Assembly: GCF_009674885.1 (NCBI RefSeq)
Contig: NZ_WKKA01000012.1
Coordinates: 28,403 to 92,402, forward strand
Source: Paracoccus sp. S-4012
GTDB taxonomy: Bacteria; Pseudomonadota; Alphaproteobacteria; Rhodobacterales; Rhodobacteraceae
Direction: 5' to 3'
DNA length: 64,000 bases
Shown: piece by piece, positions 1 through 9,288 of the stretch
Numbering within the stretch: position 1 is the stretch's first letter
Layout of the letters: every line of letters begins with the position of its first letter
Translations under genes and position numbers: made by a program
Notes under the pieces: generated by a model
The model's input: the letters and a program-made list of their open reading frames with translations, nothing else
What the model was told of the DNA's origin: nothing
Databases searched by the model: none

Positions 1-1305
<1,305 letters not shown>

Positions 1306-1357
1306 CTCAGGGCCAGAGATGGGGGATCATGGCCGCGCCGTCCAGTAGGGGCGGCAG

Positions 1358-1385
1358 GCCGGCGCCGCGGGGTCGCGGCGCCGGC
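1358..1385 (-). terminator. Perfect 12-bp GC hairpin between sodC and uvrB
   Basis: GCCGGCGCCGCG pairs perfectly with CGCGGCGCCGGC around a four-base loop, nine bases beyond the sodC stop on the minus strand. No T-run follows, so it is either a weak intrinsic terminator or a 3'-end stabilising structure. Confidence 0.5.
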
Positions 1386-1393
1386 TCATGGTC

Positions 1394-2113
1394 TCAGGCC
1401 GGGGGGCCGAAGACACCGCAGGCGATGCGGTCGCCGGCATCGCCCGAGGGCTGCGACTGGTAGTCGTCCTTGTCGCTGTGGATGACAAGCGCGCCGCCGT
1501 CGTCATCCATCACGTCGGCCAAGGTGATGCCATGGGCGAAGAACTCGCTCTCGAAGCGGCCGGTCTCGGCCACGATGATGTTCGGCAGATCCCCCGCATG
1601 GTAGCCGCCGGCGGTCAGCACGCCATGCTCACGGCCCCCCGCGAGATGGCCGCCGGCACCGCTAAAATCGCCCTCGCAATTGCCGGTCTCGTGGATGTGG
1701 ACGGCGCGGACGCCGGGCTCCATGTCCATGACCGTCAGGTGAACCAGCATCGCACCCGACGCGGTGTCGCGAATGGCGACGGAGCCGACGGTTCTGCCCT
1801 CGGTGTCCCGGATCGTGGCGCCGACGGTGTCGCCTTCGACGCCCGGCACGGTGATCTCAGCCATCGGTGCGTCTCCGGCGGGGGCCTCGGCCGGGGTGGC
1901 GTCAGCCGACTGGCCGGCGGCATCTGCCGGGGCGGCGGCATCGGCAGGCTGCTCGGCCGCCGCGTCGGGGCGCGGTTCGGGAGGGGTGGCGTTCTGGCCG
2001 AAGGCCATCGGCGCGAACGCCGCGAGGCCGGTGGCGAGGGTCAGGGCGGCGAGCAGGCGCGGCTCGGCCGCGAGCGCGAGGCTGCAGACGGCGGCGCGGG
2101 GGAGTCGGGACAT
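1394..2113 (-). CDS. sodC: Periplasmic Cu/Zn superoxide dismutase
   Basis: Converts superoxide to hydrogen peroxide and oxygen in the periplasm. The 239-residue product has a hydrophobic export segment near residues 18-40 and an Ala/Pro/Asp-rich linker (about 41-83), then a SOD domain to the C-terminus. Metal ligands of the family are visible: H139 and H141 in HIHETG, H156, H163, H172 and D175 around [11 protein letters not shown] and YHAGD, and H212 in IHSDKDDY. Cys146 and Cys232 would form the conserved disulfide, and the [12 protein letters not shown] end motif is present. The basic region before the export segment makes the N-terminus longer than usual, so a start at an internal codon is possible. 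The low-complexity linker is longer than in E. coli SodC and may act as a periplasmic tether. Confidence 0.93.
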   Translation of the reverse strand: MSRLPRAAVCSLALAAEPRLLAALTLATGLAAFAPMAFGQNATPPEPRPDAAAEQPADAAAPADAAGQSADATPAEAPAGDAPMAEITVPGVEGDTVGATIRDTEGRTVGSVAIRDTASGAMLVHLTVMDMEPGVRAVHIHETGNCEGDFSGAGGHLAGGREHGVLTAGGYHAGDLPNIIVAETGRFESEFFAHGITLADVMDDDGGALVIHSDKDDYQSQPSGDAGDRIACGVFGPPA

Positions 2114-2208
2114 CGGTGGCCCTCCGGTTGAGGAGCGGCCAGCGCGGCCGCGGACAGGGGCACAACGCCCGCACTCCCTCCCCGTTCCCCCTGCGACCGC
2201 GGGGGCGC

Positions 2209-2237
2209 TTGAACGCGCCGCGCCACTGGCCGATAAG
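2209..2237 (+). promoter_or_regulatory. Candidate sigma-70 promoter for the NDUFS4-like gene
   Basis: TTGAAC and GATAAG are separated by 17 bases, with the -10 ending 28 bases before the ATG of the complex I gene. Seen by eye only. Confidence 0.45.
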
Positions 2238-2265
2238 CGGGAACGACACCGCCCCGAGGTTTCCC

Positions 2266-2574
2266 ATGCGCGCCCGCATCTACCAGCCCTCCCGCAACGC
2301 CATGCAGTCCGGCGCCCGGACCCGCGGCTGGGTGCTGGACTTCGAGCCCGCCGAGAAGCGCGAGATCGATCCGCTGATGGGCTGGACCTCGTCGGCCGAC
2401 ACCCAGCGCCAGGTCCGCCTGCGCTTCGAGACCCGCGAGCAGGCCGAGGCCTATGCCCGCGAGAACGGCATCACCTATGTGGTGCAGGAGGCCAACCGCA
2501 GGGCCGTGAACGTCCGCCCGCGGGGCTATGGCGAGAACTTCGCGCCGGATCGTCGGGTGCCGTGGACGCATTGA
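2266..2574 (+). CDS. NADH-ubiquinone oxidoreductase NDUFS4-like accessory subunit
   Basis: Short 102-residue protein of the ETC complex I conserved region family (NDUFS4, mitochondrial 18-kDa subunit), a supernumerary subunit found in alphaproteobacteria and mitochondria. It likely sits at the peripheral arm of NADH dehydrogenase and helps its assembly or stability. Hallmarks are the N-terminal [16 protein letters not shown], the central [18 protein letters not shown], and the [13 protein letters not shown] stretch followed by a basic C-terminus. The ATG at 2266 gives the family's usual start; longer in-frame extensions upstream lack any homology. The stop overlaps the likely TTG start of the next gene, suggesting translational coupling. 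The main nuo operon is not in this window, as is usual for this subunit in bacteria. Confidence 0.9.
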   Translation: MRARIYQPSRNAMQSGARTRGWVLDFEPAEKREIDPLMGWTSSADTQRQVRLRFETREQAEAYARENGITYVVQEANRRAVNVRPRGYGENFAPDRRVPWTH

Positions 2575-3044
2575 CGGCGGTGCCCTCGGGCATCACCCGC
2601 GCCGACCCGATGGCGGCGGAGTTGACCGACCTCTTCGCCCGCCATCACGCCGAGATGCATGCCGACACCCCGCCCGAGTCGATCCACATGCTGCCGCGCG
2701 AGGCGCTCGCCGGCGCCGGGATCGCCTTCTACGTCATGCGCGACGAGAGAGGCGCACCGACCGGCATGGGCGCGATCAAGCGCCTGGACGACGCCCAGGG
2801 CGAGCTGAAGTCCATGCATGTCCTTGCCGAGCATCGCGGTCGCGGGCTCTCGCGGGCGCTGCTGGCGGGGCTGGTGGCGGCGGCGCGAGGGATGGGGATG
2901 CGCCGGCTCAGCCTCGAGACCGGTGCGCAGCCCTCGTTTGCAGCGGCGCGGGCGCTCTATCTCGGCGCGGGTTTCGTGGAGTGTCCGCCCTTCGGCGACT
3001 ACCGCCTCGACCCGATGAGCGTCTACATGACCCGCGCGGTCTGA
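2571..3044 (+). CDS. GNAT family N-acetyltransferase
   Basis: Predicted acyl-CoA-dependent N-acetyltransferase of unknown substrate. The 157-residue product has the GNAT fold signatures: a central strand ending in [10 protein letters not shown], the acetyl-CoA pyrophosphate loop [11 protein letters not shown], and a C-terminal region with RALYLGAGF, typical of small-molecule or amino-acid acetyltransferases. The early segment [15 protein letters not shown] resembles the subgroup related to YitI/PanZ-like acetyltransferases. No ATG gives a full domain: TTG at 2571 overlaps the stop of the upstream gene and is chosen, but GTG at 2562, GTG at 2580 or ATG at 2610 are possible. It probably shares a transcript with the NDUFS4-like gene, though no functional link is implied. 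Confidence 0.82.
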   Translation: MTAVPSGITRADPMAAELTDLFARHHAEMHADTPPESIHMLPREALAGAGIAFYVMRDERGAPTGMGAIKRLDDAQGELKSMHVLAEHRGRGLSRALLAGLVAAARGMGMRRLSLETGAQPSFAAARALYLGAGFVECPPFGDYRLDPMSVYMTRAV

Positions 3045-3093
3045 GCGCGCGGTTGCGCCCCGCCGCGGTTTCGCGGCATGACGCAATCCATGC

Positions 3094-3170
3094 GGCCCCG
3101 TAGCTCAACTGGATAGAGCAGGGACCTTCTAAGTCCAAGGTTGCAGGTTCGAGCCCTGCCGGGGCCGCCA
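3094..3170 (+). tRNA. tRNA-Arg (anticodon TCT)
   Basis: A 77-base cloverleaf with acceptor stem GGCCCCG/CGGGGCC, D-arm GCTC...GAGC, anticodon loop CTTCTAA (TCT, reading AGA), T-arm GCAGG-TTCGAGC-CCTGC and encoded CCA. The top pair of the anticodon stem is a G-A mismatch. It ends five bases from the tail of the opposite-strand DUF1643 gene. Confidence 0.96.
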
Positions 3171-3175
3171 GTCCG

Positions 3176-3745
3176 TCACAATCCGATCCAGCCCATGTCA
3201 TACGCCTCCGGCCGCAACCCGGCCCGCAGGTACAAGGGATGCCGCGCGCTGCCGTCGCTGTTCACGGCAGGGCGCTGCACCGGCTTCGCGGCGGCATCGC
3301 GGAGCGCCGCCAGCACCTCGCGCAGGACGGGATGGAAGCGGCGGTGCAGCCGGCCATGGGCGGCGATGACCAGGTCCGCCTCGCCGGCCATCCCGGTCAG
3401 GGCTTCGAGGTTCCGGGGCGAGCAGGCGAGGGCCGGGTCACGCGGCAGGTCCTGCGGCCGCGTCGCGCGCCAGTCGAGGACGTTGCCCTTGAGGTATCGG
3501 CTGCCGCCCCAGGCCCGGGTGAAGTCGCATTCGCGGCGGCAGGTGGGATCGTCGAATCCGGCGTCGGCGGTCGAGGGGTTCATGCCGACCCAGAGGACCG
3601 TCAGCCCGCCGACCTCCCATTCGCGCCAGAGGCGCGGGCGGTAGCGGCTGCAGGCCGAGAACTCGGCCCCGGCGCGCGTCTCGGCGGCGAGGGCGTAGCG
3701 CACCCTCCCGCCCGGATCATGGGCGGCGGCGGCGGGACAGGACAT
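3176..3745 (-). CDS. DUF1643 domain-containing protein
   Basis: Conserved 189-residue cytosolic protein of unknown function. The family signature is clear: WVGMNPSTADAGFDDPT followed by CRRECDFTRAWG near residues 52-80, then NVLDWRATRP and a later DLVIAAHG. These Asn-Pro-Ser-Thr-Ala and Asp-Pro-Thr blocks recall a nucleotide- or base-binding fold, and some family members lie near mobile or restriction genes, but no activity is established to my knowledge. Start at ATG 3745 is preceded by GGAGAG at good spacing. It is monocistronic: the tRNA-Arg is tail-to-tail with it, and a terminator hairpin of the neighbouring BI-1 family gene lies directly upstream. Confidence 0.85.
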   Translation of the reverse strand: MSCPAAAAHDPGGRVRYALAAETRAGAEFSACSRYRPRLWREWEVGGLTVLWVGMNPSTADAGFDDPTCRRECDFTRAWGGSRYLKGNVLDWRATRPQDLPRDPALACSPRNLEALTGMAGEADLVIAAHGRLHRRFHPVLREVLAALRDAAAKPVQRPAVNSDGSARHPLYLRAGLRPEAYDMGWIGL

Positions 3746-3762
3746 GGCGGCTCTCCAAAGCA

Positions 3763-3789
3763 GAGGGGCCGGGAAATCCCCGGCCCCTC
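3763..3789 (-). terminator. Intrinsic terminator of the BI-1 family gene
   Basis: GAGGGGCCGGG pairs with CCCGGCCCCTC (11 bp, five-base loop), followed on the minus strand by TGCTTTGG. It lies 22 bases after the BI-1 family stop. Confidence 0.7.
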
Positions 3790-3811
3790 CGTCAGCGTCA
3801 GATGGATGCGA

Positions 3812-4555
3812 TCACTCGCGGTTGCCCATGAACTGCAGCAGGAACATGAACAGGTTCAGGAAGTCGAGATAGAGCTGCAGCGCGCCCATGATCGCCGACT
3901 TGCCGAGGAAGTCGCTGTTGGAGCGCGACAGCTCCAGGTAGGTGCGCTTGATGTTCTGCGTGTCATAGGCGGTCAGGCCGGCGAAGATCAGCACGCCGAT
4001 GACCGAGATCGCGAACTGCATCGCGCTCGACTGCAGGAAGATGTTCACGATCATCGCGACGATCAGGCCGATCAGGCCCATCATCAGGAACGTCCCCATG
4101 CCCGACAGGTCGCGCTTGGTCGTGTAGCCGTAGAGCGACAGGCCCGCGAAGGAGATCGCCGTCACCAGGAAGGTCTGCACGATCGAGTAGTCGGTGTAGA
4201 CGAGGAAGATTGAGCTGATCGAGAGGCCCATCAGCGCCGCGAAGGCGTAGAAGAGGGTCGTCGCCGCGCCGGTCGAGAGGCGGTTCAGCGCCGCGCCGAA
4301 GGCGAAGACCATCAGGAGGGGCGCAAAGATGATGACCCATTTCAGCGGGCTGGCGTAGATCGCCACGCCGAACTGCGACAGCTGCCCCTCGGGCGTGACG
4401 GCAAGGCCGCTGACGGCCCAGGCGGCAAGCGCGGTGATGATCATGCCGACGGACATCAGCCCGTAGACCTTGTTCATGTAGGCGCGCAGGCCCTCGTCAT
4501 AGACCACCCCGCGCGCGTCCGCCTGCGTCCGGCGGATCGTATTGTATTCAGCCAT
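3812..4555 (-). CDS. Bax inhibitor-1/YccA family membrane protein
   Basis: Integral inner-membrane protein of the TMBIM/BI-1 family, 247 residues, with about seven hydrophobic segments. Relatives (YccA, YbhL, BsYetJ) are associated with FtsH modulation or pH-sensitive calcium leak. Visible family features are the cytoplasmic N-terminus with RAYMNKVYGLMSVGM and the late loop GLTAYDTQNIKRTY, whose Asp belongs to the conserved di-aspartyl pH sensor region. The last segment LQLYLDFLNLFMFLLQFMGN is diagnostic. The ATG at 4555 is preferred over one five codons upstream because GGAGG precedes it at ideal distance. The gene stands alone, with its own terminator. Confidence 0.93.
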   Translation of the reverse strand: MAEYNTIRRTQADARGVVYDEGLRAYMNKVYGLMSVGMIITALAAWAVSGLAVTPEGQLSQFGVAIYASPLKWVIIFAPLLMVFAFGAALNRLSTGAATTLFYAFAALMGLSISSIFLVYTDYSIVQTFLVTAISFAGLSLYGYTTKRDLSGMGTFLMMGLIGLIVAMIVNIFLQSSAMQFAISVIGVLIFAGLTAYDTQNIKRTYLELSRSNSDFLGKSAIMGALQLYLDFLNLFMFLLQFMGNRE

Positions 4556-4672
4556 GCGGCCCTCCAGCAAATCGACGGGGCGGTGGGTCCGTCCCCTTGC
4601 GGTCCAATATCGTTTTTCGGCGCCGGCAATTCAATGCTTTCAAGGCCGATTCCGGCCCCGGTCACCCGGATT

Positions 4673-5632
4673 TCAGAGCTCGATCACGACCTTTCCGACC
4701 GCGCGGCGGTCGCGCAGCAGCGCGAAGCCTTCGGCAATGCGGTCGAGCGGCAGCCGGTGGCCGACATGCGGGCGCAGCTTGCCCCCGGCCACAAGGCCCA
4801 GCAGCTCGCCGGTCGAACGGCGCAGGAGCGCGGGGTCGAGGGACAGGTAGCCGCCCCAGAAGACCCCGTGGATGGCGAGGTTCTTCACCAGGGCATGGTT
4901 CAGCGGCAGCTGCGGCGGCTCGCCCGCCGCGAAGCCGATGACGAGGAAGCGCCCGCCCCGGTTCAGCGCCCCGAAGGCGGCGAGGCCAGGGGCGCCGCCG
5001 ACCGGGTCATAGACCACATCGACGCCGCCCAGGCCGCGCAGCGCCGCCTTCAGCGCCTTGGGATCGGCACCGTCCAGCACCTCGGCCGCACCCGCGGCCT
5101 TGGCGGCCGCCTGCTTGGCCTCGCCATTCGCGACCGCGATCACCCGCGCGCCGAGGGCCGCGCCCAGCTCCACCGCCGTCAGCCCCACGCCGCCCCCGGC
5201 GCCGAGCACCACGAGCGTCTCGCCCGCGGCAAGCGCGGCCCGGTGGCCGAGCGCGATGTGGCTGGTGCCATAGGCGACCTGCAGGCCGGCCGCCTCGGGC
5301 CAGCCGATGCCCTCGGGCAGCGGCGTCAATGCAGCAGCGGGAAAGACCCCGGCCTCGGCCAGCGTGCCGGGGGTGCAGACAACGACACGGTCGCCTTCCG
5401 CGAAGCCGCTGCCGGGACCGGCGGCGAGAACCTCGCCCGCGCCCTCGATGCCGGGCGTGTAGGGCGGCGGCTGGCTGTCCTGGTAGCTGCCCTCGGCCGA
5501 GAGCAGGTCGGCGAAGTTCAGCGCCGCGGCGCGCATCCGCACGATGACCTGCCCCTCGCCCGGCTCATCCGGGGCGGGCAGCTCGGCCACTTCGGGGGCC
5601 GCGCCGACGGCAGTGATTCGCGCCGCCCGCAC
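4673..5632 (-). CDS. NADPH:quinone oxidoreductase-like, zinc-independent MDR family
   Basis: Medium-chain dehydrogenase/reductase of the quinone oxidoreductase/enoyl reductase branch, probably NADPH-dependent; the physiological substrate cannot be read from sequence. The 319-residue form starts at GTG 5632 (VRAARITAVGAAPEVAEL). It has an N-terminal GroES-like half with the ALNFADLLSAEGSY motif, then a Rossmann half with VLGAGGGVGLTAVELG and VVYDPVGG. Structural-zinc cysteines of alcohol dehydrogenases are absent, as in Qor. The frame stays open 38 codons further upstream, but that extension has no homology and would cover the divergent promoter region of the XRE regulator, so the internal start is chosen. 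Its function could relate to the divergent regulator, but this is inference. Confidence 0.85.
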   Translation of the reverse strand: MRAARITAVGAAPEVAELPAPDEPGEGQVIVRMRAAALNFADLLSAEGSYQDSQPPPYTPGIEGAGEVLAAGPGSGFAEGDRVVVCTPGTLAEAGVFPAAALTPLPEGIGWPEAAGLQVAYGTSHIALGHRAALAAGETLVVLGAGGGVGLTAVELGAALGARVIAVANGEAKQAAAKAAGAAEVLDGADPKALKAALRGLGGVDVVYDPVGGAPGLAAFGALNRGGRFLVIGFAAGEPPQLPLNHALVKNLAIHGVFWGGYLSLDPALLRRSTGELLGLVAGGKLRPHVGHRLPLDRIAEGFALLRDRRAVGKVVIEL

Positions 5633-5800
5633 CAAAGATCGGGGGTGGAGCGCCCCGGCCCCGTCTCTACCCGTGCTTGTGACTTCGCCGGGGCGCGATG
5701 GACCTGTATATTTGGTCAGGTCGGGGTGTTTTCCGTGCTTTTCCACTCGTTTCTCCCAGTTCTCGGGGCTACGCCAAGCCTATCTGAGAGGATTGCATCA

Positions 5801-6175
5801 ATGCCACATATTGTAGACACCCACGTCGGGAAACGCATCCGCCATCGCCGATGGATGATGGGCGTGACCCAGCAGCAGCTTGCCGAGACCATCGGCATCA
5901 AGTTCCAGCAGGTCCAGAAATACGAGACCGGCGCGAACCGCGTCTCGGCCTCGCGGCTGTGGGACATTTCCCGCGCCCTCGAGGTGCCGGTGTCGTTCTT
6001 CTTCGACGGCATCGAGAACGGCAACGCCGTCGAGGAGGGCGAGGCTGGCGAAGCCGTCCGCGACGTCCTCGCCGACAAGGAGGCGCTGCAGCTCATCCGC
6101 GCCTATTACACCATGCCGGAAGAGCAGCGCCGCCAGATCTTCGAACTGGCGCGGGTGCTCTCGCGCGCCGCCTGA
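5801..6175 (+). CDS. XRE-family helix-turn-helix transcriptional regulator
   Basis: Small DNA-binding protein of 124 residues. A Cro/CI-type helix-turn-helix occupies about residues 8-64: VGKRIRHRRWMMGVTQQQLA, then IGIKFQQVQKYETGANRVSA. The remaining half is acidic then helical (EGEAGEAVRDVLADKEALQL) with a C-terminal MPEEQRRQIFELARVL that may dimerise. This architecture is common and conserved in Rhodobacterales, but the ligand and targets are not known to me. Start ATG 5801 has GAGAGGA nine bases upstream. The 170-base region shared with the divergent oxidoreductase contains an AT-rich island (TGTATATTTGG near 5705) fit for divergent promoters. Confidence 0.9.
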   Translation: MPHIVDTHVGKRIRHRRWMMGVTQQQLAETIGIKFQQVQKYETGANRVSASRLWDISRALEVPVSFFFDGIENGNAVEEGEAGEAVRDVLADKEALQLIRAYYTMPEEQRRQIFELARVLSRAA

Positions 6176-6285
6176 CGACCGCTCCCCCGCCCTCCATGCG
6201 CCGTCAATTACGGGCGGCACTGGCAAGGGCGGGCGGCAGCCGCTAGACCTCGGCCGCGACGGGAGGGCGGCAGAGGGGCGCGGGA

Positions 6286-7074
6286 ATGACCGACGAGGCT
6301 GACGACATCGCCGCCACCGCGCGGGAGGCCGCGGATGCCGCGCGCGCCGAGACGCTGCCGCGTTTCCGCACCCGCGACCTCGGCGCCGACAACAAGCTCG
6401 AAGGCGGCTTCGATCCCGTGACCGAAGCCGACCGCGCCGCCGAGCGCGCGATCCGGGCCGTGCTGGCCCGCCGCCGGCCGGATGACGCCATCGTGGGCGA
6501 GGAATACGGGCCGACGCCCGGCCGCTCGGGCCTGACCTGGGTGCTGGACCCGGTGGACGGCACCCGCGCCTTCATCTCCGGCATCCCCAGCTGGGGCACG
6601 CTGATCGGCGTGACCGGCGCGGACGGGATGCCGATCCACGGCCTCGTGGACCAGCCCTGGACCGGCGAGCGGTTCGAGGGCGGCCGCGGTCCCGCGCGCC
6701 TGACCTCGCCGCGGGGCGAGACGCCGCTCGGGGTGCGCGGGACGACCGCGCTTGCCGACGCCACGCTGATGACCACCTTCCCCGAACTCGGCGGCCCCGG
6801 CGAGGCCGAGGCCTTCCGCCGCGTCTCGGCCCGCGCGCGGCTGACGCGCTACGGTCTCGACTGCTACGCCTATGCGCTGCTGGCCGCCGGCCATGTCGAT
6901 CTGGTGATCGAGAGCGGGCTGCAGGCCTACGACATCGTCGCGCCCATGGCCGTGATCCTCGCCGCGGGCGGCATCGTCACCGCCTGGGACGGCGGCCCGG
7001 CCCAGGGCGGCGGGCGGGTGATCGCCGCGGCCACGCCGGAGTTGCACCGCGCGGCGATGGAGTTGCTCGCATGA
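6286..7074 (+). CDS. hisN: Inositol monophosphatase family phosphatase, likely histidinol-phosphatase
   Basis: Mg-dependent phosphatase of the FIG/IMPase superfamily, 262 residues. Metal ligands are visible: GEEYG near residue 70, the DPVDGTRAFISG motif near 89-100, and the late motif LQAYDIVAP carrying the third Asp. The sequence around DGTRAFISGIPSWG matches the subgroup annotated as histidinol-phosphatase (final dephosphorylation in histidine synthesis), but the superfamily also acts on inositol phosphates, PAP and sugar phosphates, so the substrate is inferred. Its ATGA stop/start overlap with mgtE shows translational coupling, and a shared need for Mg is a tempting but unproven link. Confidence 0.83.
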   Translation: MTDEADDIAATAREAADAARAETLPRFRTRDLGADNKLEGGFDPVTEADRAAERAIRAVLARRRPDDAIVGEEYGPTPGRSGLTWVLDPVDGTRAFISGIPSWGTLIGVTGADGMPIHGLVDQPWTGERFEGGRGPARLTSPRGETPLGVRGTTALADATLMTTFPELGGPGEAEAFRRVSARARLTRYGLDCYAYALLAAGHVDLVIESGLQAYDIVAPMAVILAAGGIVTAWDGGPAQGGGRVIAAATPELHRAAMELLA

Positions 7075-8444
7075 CCCTGGATCCGGCGCCCCCGGAGCAG
7101 AATGACCCGCTGCCGCCCTTGCAGGTCGCGGCGGTCGAGGCGGCGGTGGACGCGGGCGACGGCGCCAGCCTCAACGCGCTGCTGGAGCCGATGCACGGCG
7201 CCGATATCGCCGACATCATCGAGCAGCTGACCCCGGCCCGGCGCCGGGTCTTCCTCGGCCTCTACTCGGGCGAGATCGACGGCGAGATCCTGTCGGAGAT
7301 CGACGAGGCGATCCGCGAGGACGTGATCGACGCCATGCCCCGCGAGGCCTTGGCCGAGGCCGTCCGCGAGATGGACACCGACGACGTCGTGGACCTCGTC
7401 GAGGACCTCGACCACGCCGACCGCACCGAGATCCTCGCCGCGCTTGACGACAGCGACCGGGTCGCGGTCGAGCATGCGCTGACCTGGCCAGAGCATTCCG
7501 CCGGCCGCCTCATGCAGTCCGAGGTCGTGGCCGCGCCCGAGCACTGGACCGTGGGCGAGACCATCGACTTCCTCCGCGCCGAGGAATGGCTGCCCGACCA
7601 GTTCTACCATGTGATTCTGGTCAACCCGAAGCGGAACCCGATCGCCTACGTCACTCTCGGGCGGCTGCTGAGCGCACAGCGCAGCGTCCGCCTCGCCGAC
7701 ATCGCCGAGCAGAGCTTCCGCACCATCGAGGCGGCCGAGGACGAGGCCGAGGTCGCCTATCTCTTCAACCAGTATCACCTCATCAGCGCGCCGGTGGTGG
7801 ACGATCACGGCCGGCTCGTGGGTGTTATCACCATCGACGACGCCATGTCGGTCCTCGACGAGGAGGCGGAGGAGGACATCCTGCGGCTTGCCGGGGTGGG
7901 CGAGGAAAGCCGCGTCAGCGACACCGGCGTCCAGACCGCGCGCCGGCGCCTGCCGTGGCTGGTCGCCAACCTGTTCACCGCCTCGCTCTCGGCCATGGTC
8001 ATCTCGCTCTTCGAGGGCACCATCGCGGCCCTCGTGACGCTCGCCGCCCTCATGCCCATCGTCGCCTCGACCGGAGGCATCGCCGGGACGCAGTCGCTGG
8101 CGGTCGCGGTGCGCGCCCTCGCCACCCGCGACCTGACCCCGCGCAACGCGCGGCGCGTGGTAAGGCGCGAACTGGTCGCGGGGCTTCTGAACGGCATCGT
8201 GCTGGCGCTGATTCTCGGCCTCGGGGGCACGCTGATCTTCGGCAACCCGCTGCTTGGCCTCGTTCTCGGCAGCGCGATGATCGTCAACCAGATCGTCGCC
8301 GCGCTCGGCGGGGTTCTGGTGCCGCTGACGATGAACCGCCTCGGTCTCGATCCGGCGCTGGCGTCGGGAACCTTCGTGACCACCCTGACCGACGTCATGG
8401 GCTTCTTTGCCTTCCTGGGGCTTGCGACATGGATACTGCTCTGA
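7071..8444 (+). CDS. mgtE: Magnesium transporter MgtE
   Basis: Mg2+-gated Mg2+ channel of the inner membrane, 457 residues. In order: an N-terminal superhelical domain rich in Asp/Glu (HGADIADIIEQLTPARRRVF onward), a tandem CBS region (about 140-265) with LMQSEVVAAPEHWTV and APVVDDHGRLVGVITIDDAM, a connecting helix, and five transmembrane helices. The pore segment MPIVASTGGIAGTQSLAVAV is the family signature; a conserved Asp in the last helix (TTLTDVMGFF) forms the selectivity site. It starts inside the stop of the upstream phosphatase gene and its 3' end overlaps the next gene by 16 bases, so the three genes form a tight operon. Confidence 0.96.
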   Translation: MTLDPAPPEQNDPLPPLQVAAVEAAVDAGDGASLNALLEPMHGADIADIIEQLTPARRRVFLGLYSGEIDGEILSEIDEAIREDVIDAMPREALAEAVREMDTDDVVDLVEDLDHADRTEILAALDDSDRVAVEHALTWPEHSAGRLMQSEVVAAPEHWTVGETIDFLRAEEWLPDQFYHVILVNPKRNPIAYVTLGRLLSAQRSVRLADIAEQSFRTIEAAEDEAEVAYLFNQYHLISAPVVDDHGRLVGVITIDDAMSVLDEEAEEDILRLAGVGEESRVSDTGVQTARRRLPWLVANLFTASLSAMVISLFEGTIAALVTLAALMPIVASTGGIAGTQSLAVAVRALATRDLTPRNARRVVRRELVAGLLNGIVLALILGLGGTLIFGNPLLGLVLGSAMIVNQIVAALGGVLVPLTMNRLGLDPALASGTFVTTLTDVMGFFAFLGLATWILL

Positions 8445-9016
8445 CCGACGACGAGCGCCGCGCGGCCAAGCGGGCGCTGCGCCAGCAGGCCCTCGACGCG
8501 CGGGCAGGGCTCGCGGACCGGGCGGCCCGCGAGGCGGCGATCACGGCAGCGATTGCCGGGCTGGCGGCGCGCACCCCCGAGGCCGTGGTCGCCGCCTATG
8601 CCGCGATGGGCGACGAGTTTGACCCGCTGCCCGGCCTGCGCCACCATCGCGGCCCCATCGTCCTGCCGGTCGTGGTGCGCCCCCGGCAGCCGCTGGTCTT
8701 CCGCGAGTGGCGCGAGGGGGAAGCGATGGACGCGGGCGTCTTCGGCACCCGCCATCCGCCCGAATCGGCCCCGGTCCTGCGGCCGCAACTGGTCCTCTGT
8801 CCGCTCGCCGGCTTCGACGCCACCGGCAACCGTCTCGGCTATGGCGGCGGCTTCTACGACCGCACGCTCGCCGCCCTGCGCGCGGGCGGGCCGGTCACGG
8901 CGGTCGGACTCGCCTTCAACGTGCAAGAGGTCGGGGTGATTCCCGTCGAGCCCACGGACGAGCGCCTCGACGCCATCATCACCGAGGACGGATTGCGTCG
9001 ATTTCGCGACGCCTGA
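8429..9016 (+). CDS. 5-formyltetrahydrofolate cyclo-ligase
   Basis: Converts 5-formyl-THF to 5,10-methenyl-THF using ATP, rescuing folate trapped by serine hydroxymethyltransferase side reaction. The 195-residue protein has an N-terminal basic helix with KRALRQQALDAR, the central substrate loop, and the diagnostic ATP/metal motif NRLGYGGGFYDRTLA. The C-terminal half ends with IPVEPTDERLDAIITEDG as in the family. ATG 8429 lies inside the end of mgtE (16-base overlap), giving translational coupling. The short 3' region after its stop begins the nrdJ control region. Confidence 0.95.
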   Translation: MDTALTDDERRAAKRALRQQALDARAGLADRAAREAAITAAIAGLAARTPEAVVAAYAAMGDEFDPLPGLRHHRGPIVLPVVVRPRQPLVFREWREGEAMDAGVFGTRHPPESAPVLRPQLVLCPLAGFDATGNRLGYGGGFYDRTLAALRAGGPVTAVGLAFNVQEVGVIPVEPTDERLDAIITEDGLRRFRDA

Positions 9017-9026
9017 CCTGCGGGCC

Positions 9027-9158
9027 TGTGGACAACTTGCCGTCAACCCTCGCGTGAGCCGCTCGGCGCCGCACCGCCTTGCATGGGGAAGGACGCGTCC
9101 GGGCCAGCAAAGACAGGTGGATGCCGGTCAGTTGGCCCGTGGATGATCCTGTGGATAG
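9027..9158. promoter_or_regulatory. Two near-consensus DnaA boxes upstream of nrdJ
   Basis: TGTGGACAA (9027-9035) and TGTGGATAG (9150-9158) each match the reverse complement of TTATCCACA at 8 of 9 positions. DnaA binding is known upstream of nrdAB in E. coli; whether it applies here is inference. Apart from these I see no gene between 9017 and 9237. Confidence 0.3.
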
Positions 9159-9237
9159 TTCGGCCATCACCCGCCCCGCCGCCTGTCCCCAGCTTTTCAG
9201 GAGGCAGGGACAAAAACTGGTTGAGAACTGCCGCCAG

Positions 9238-9285
9238 ATACGGCACCTTGTGTCAGAGGGCAGCGAAGCACACCAGATGTAGTGA
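9238..9285. promoter_or_regulatory. Candidate tandem NrdR boxes for nrdJ
   Basis: ATACGGCACCTTGTGT (9238-9253) and ACACCAGATGTAGTGA (9270-9285) match the NrdR box consensus ACACWATATATWGTGT at 10 and 12 of 16 positions. Their starts are 32 bases apart (16-base linker), the three-turn spacing known for tandem NrdR operators. Position 150-200 bases before the reductase start fits promoter-level repression of ribonucleotide reductase by NrdR. Confidence 0.5.
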
Positions 9286-9288
9286 GCC

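Noticed and set aside
2908..3201. Minus-strand frame reading PAGLEPATLDLEGPCSIQLS
   Set aside because: This is the well-known false translation of the reverse complement of a tRNA gene (tRNA-Arg here).
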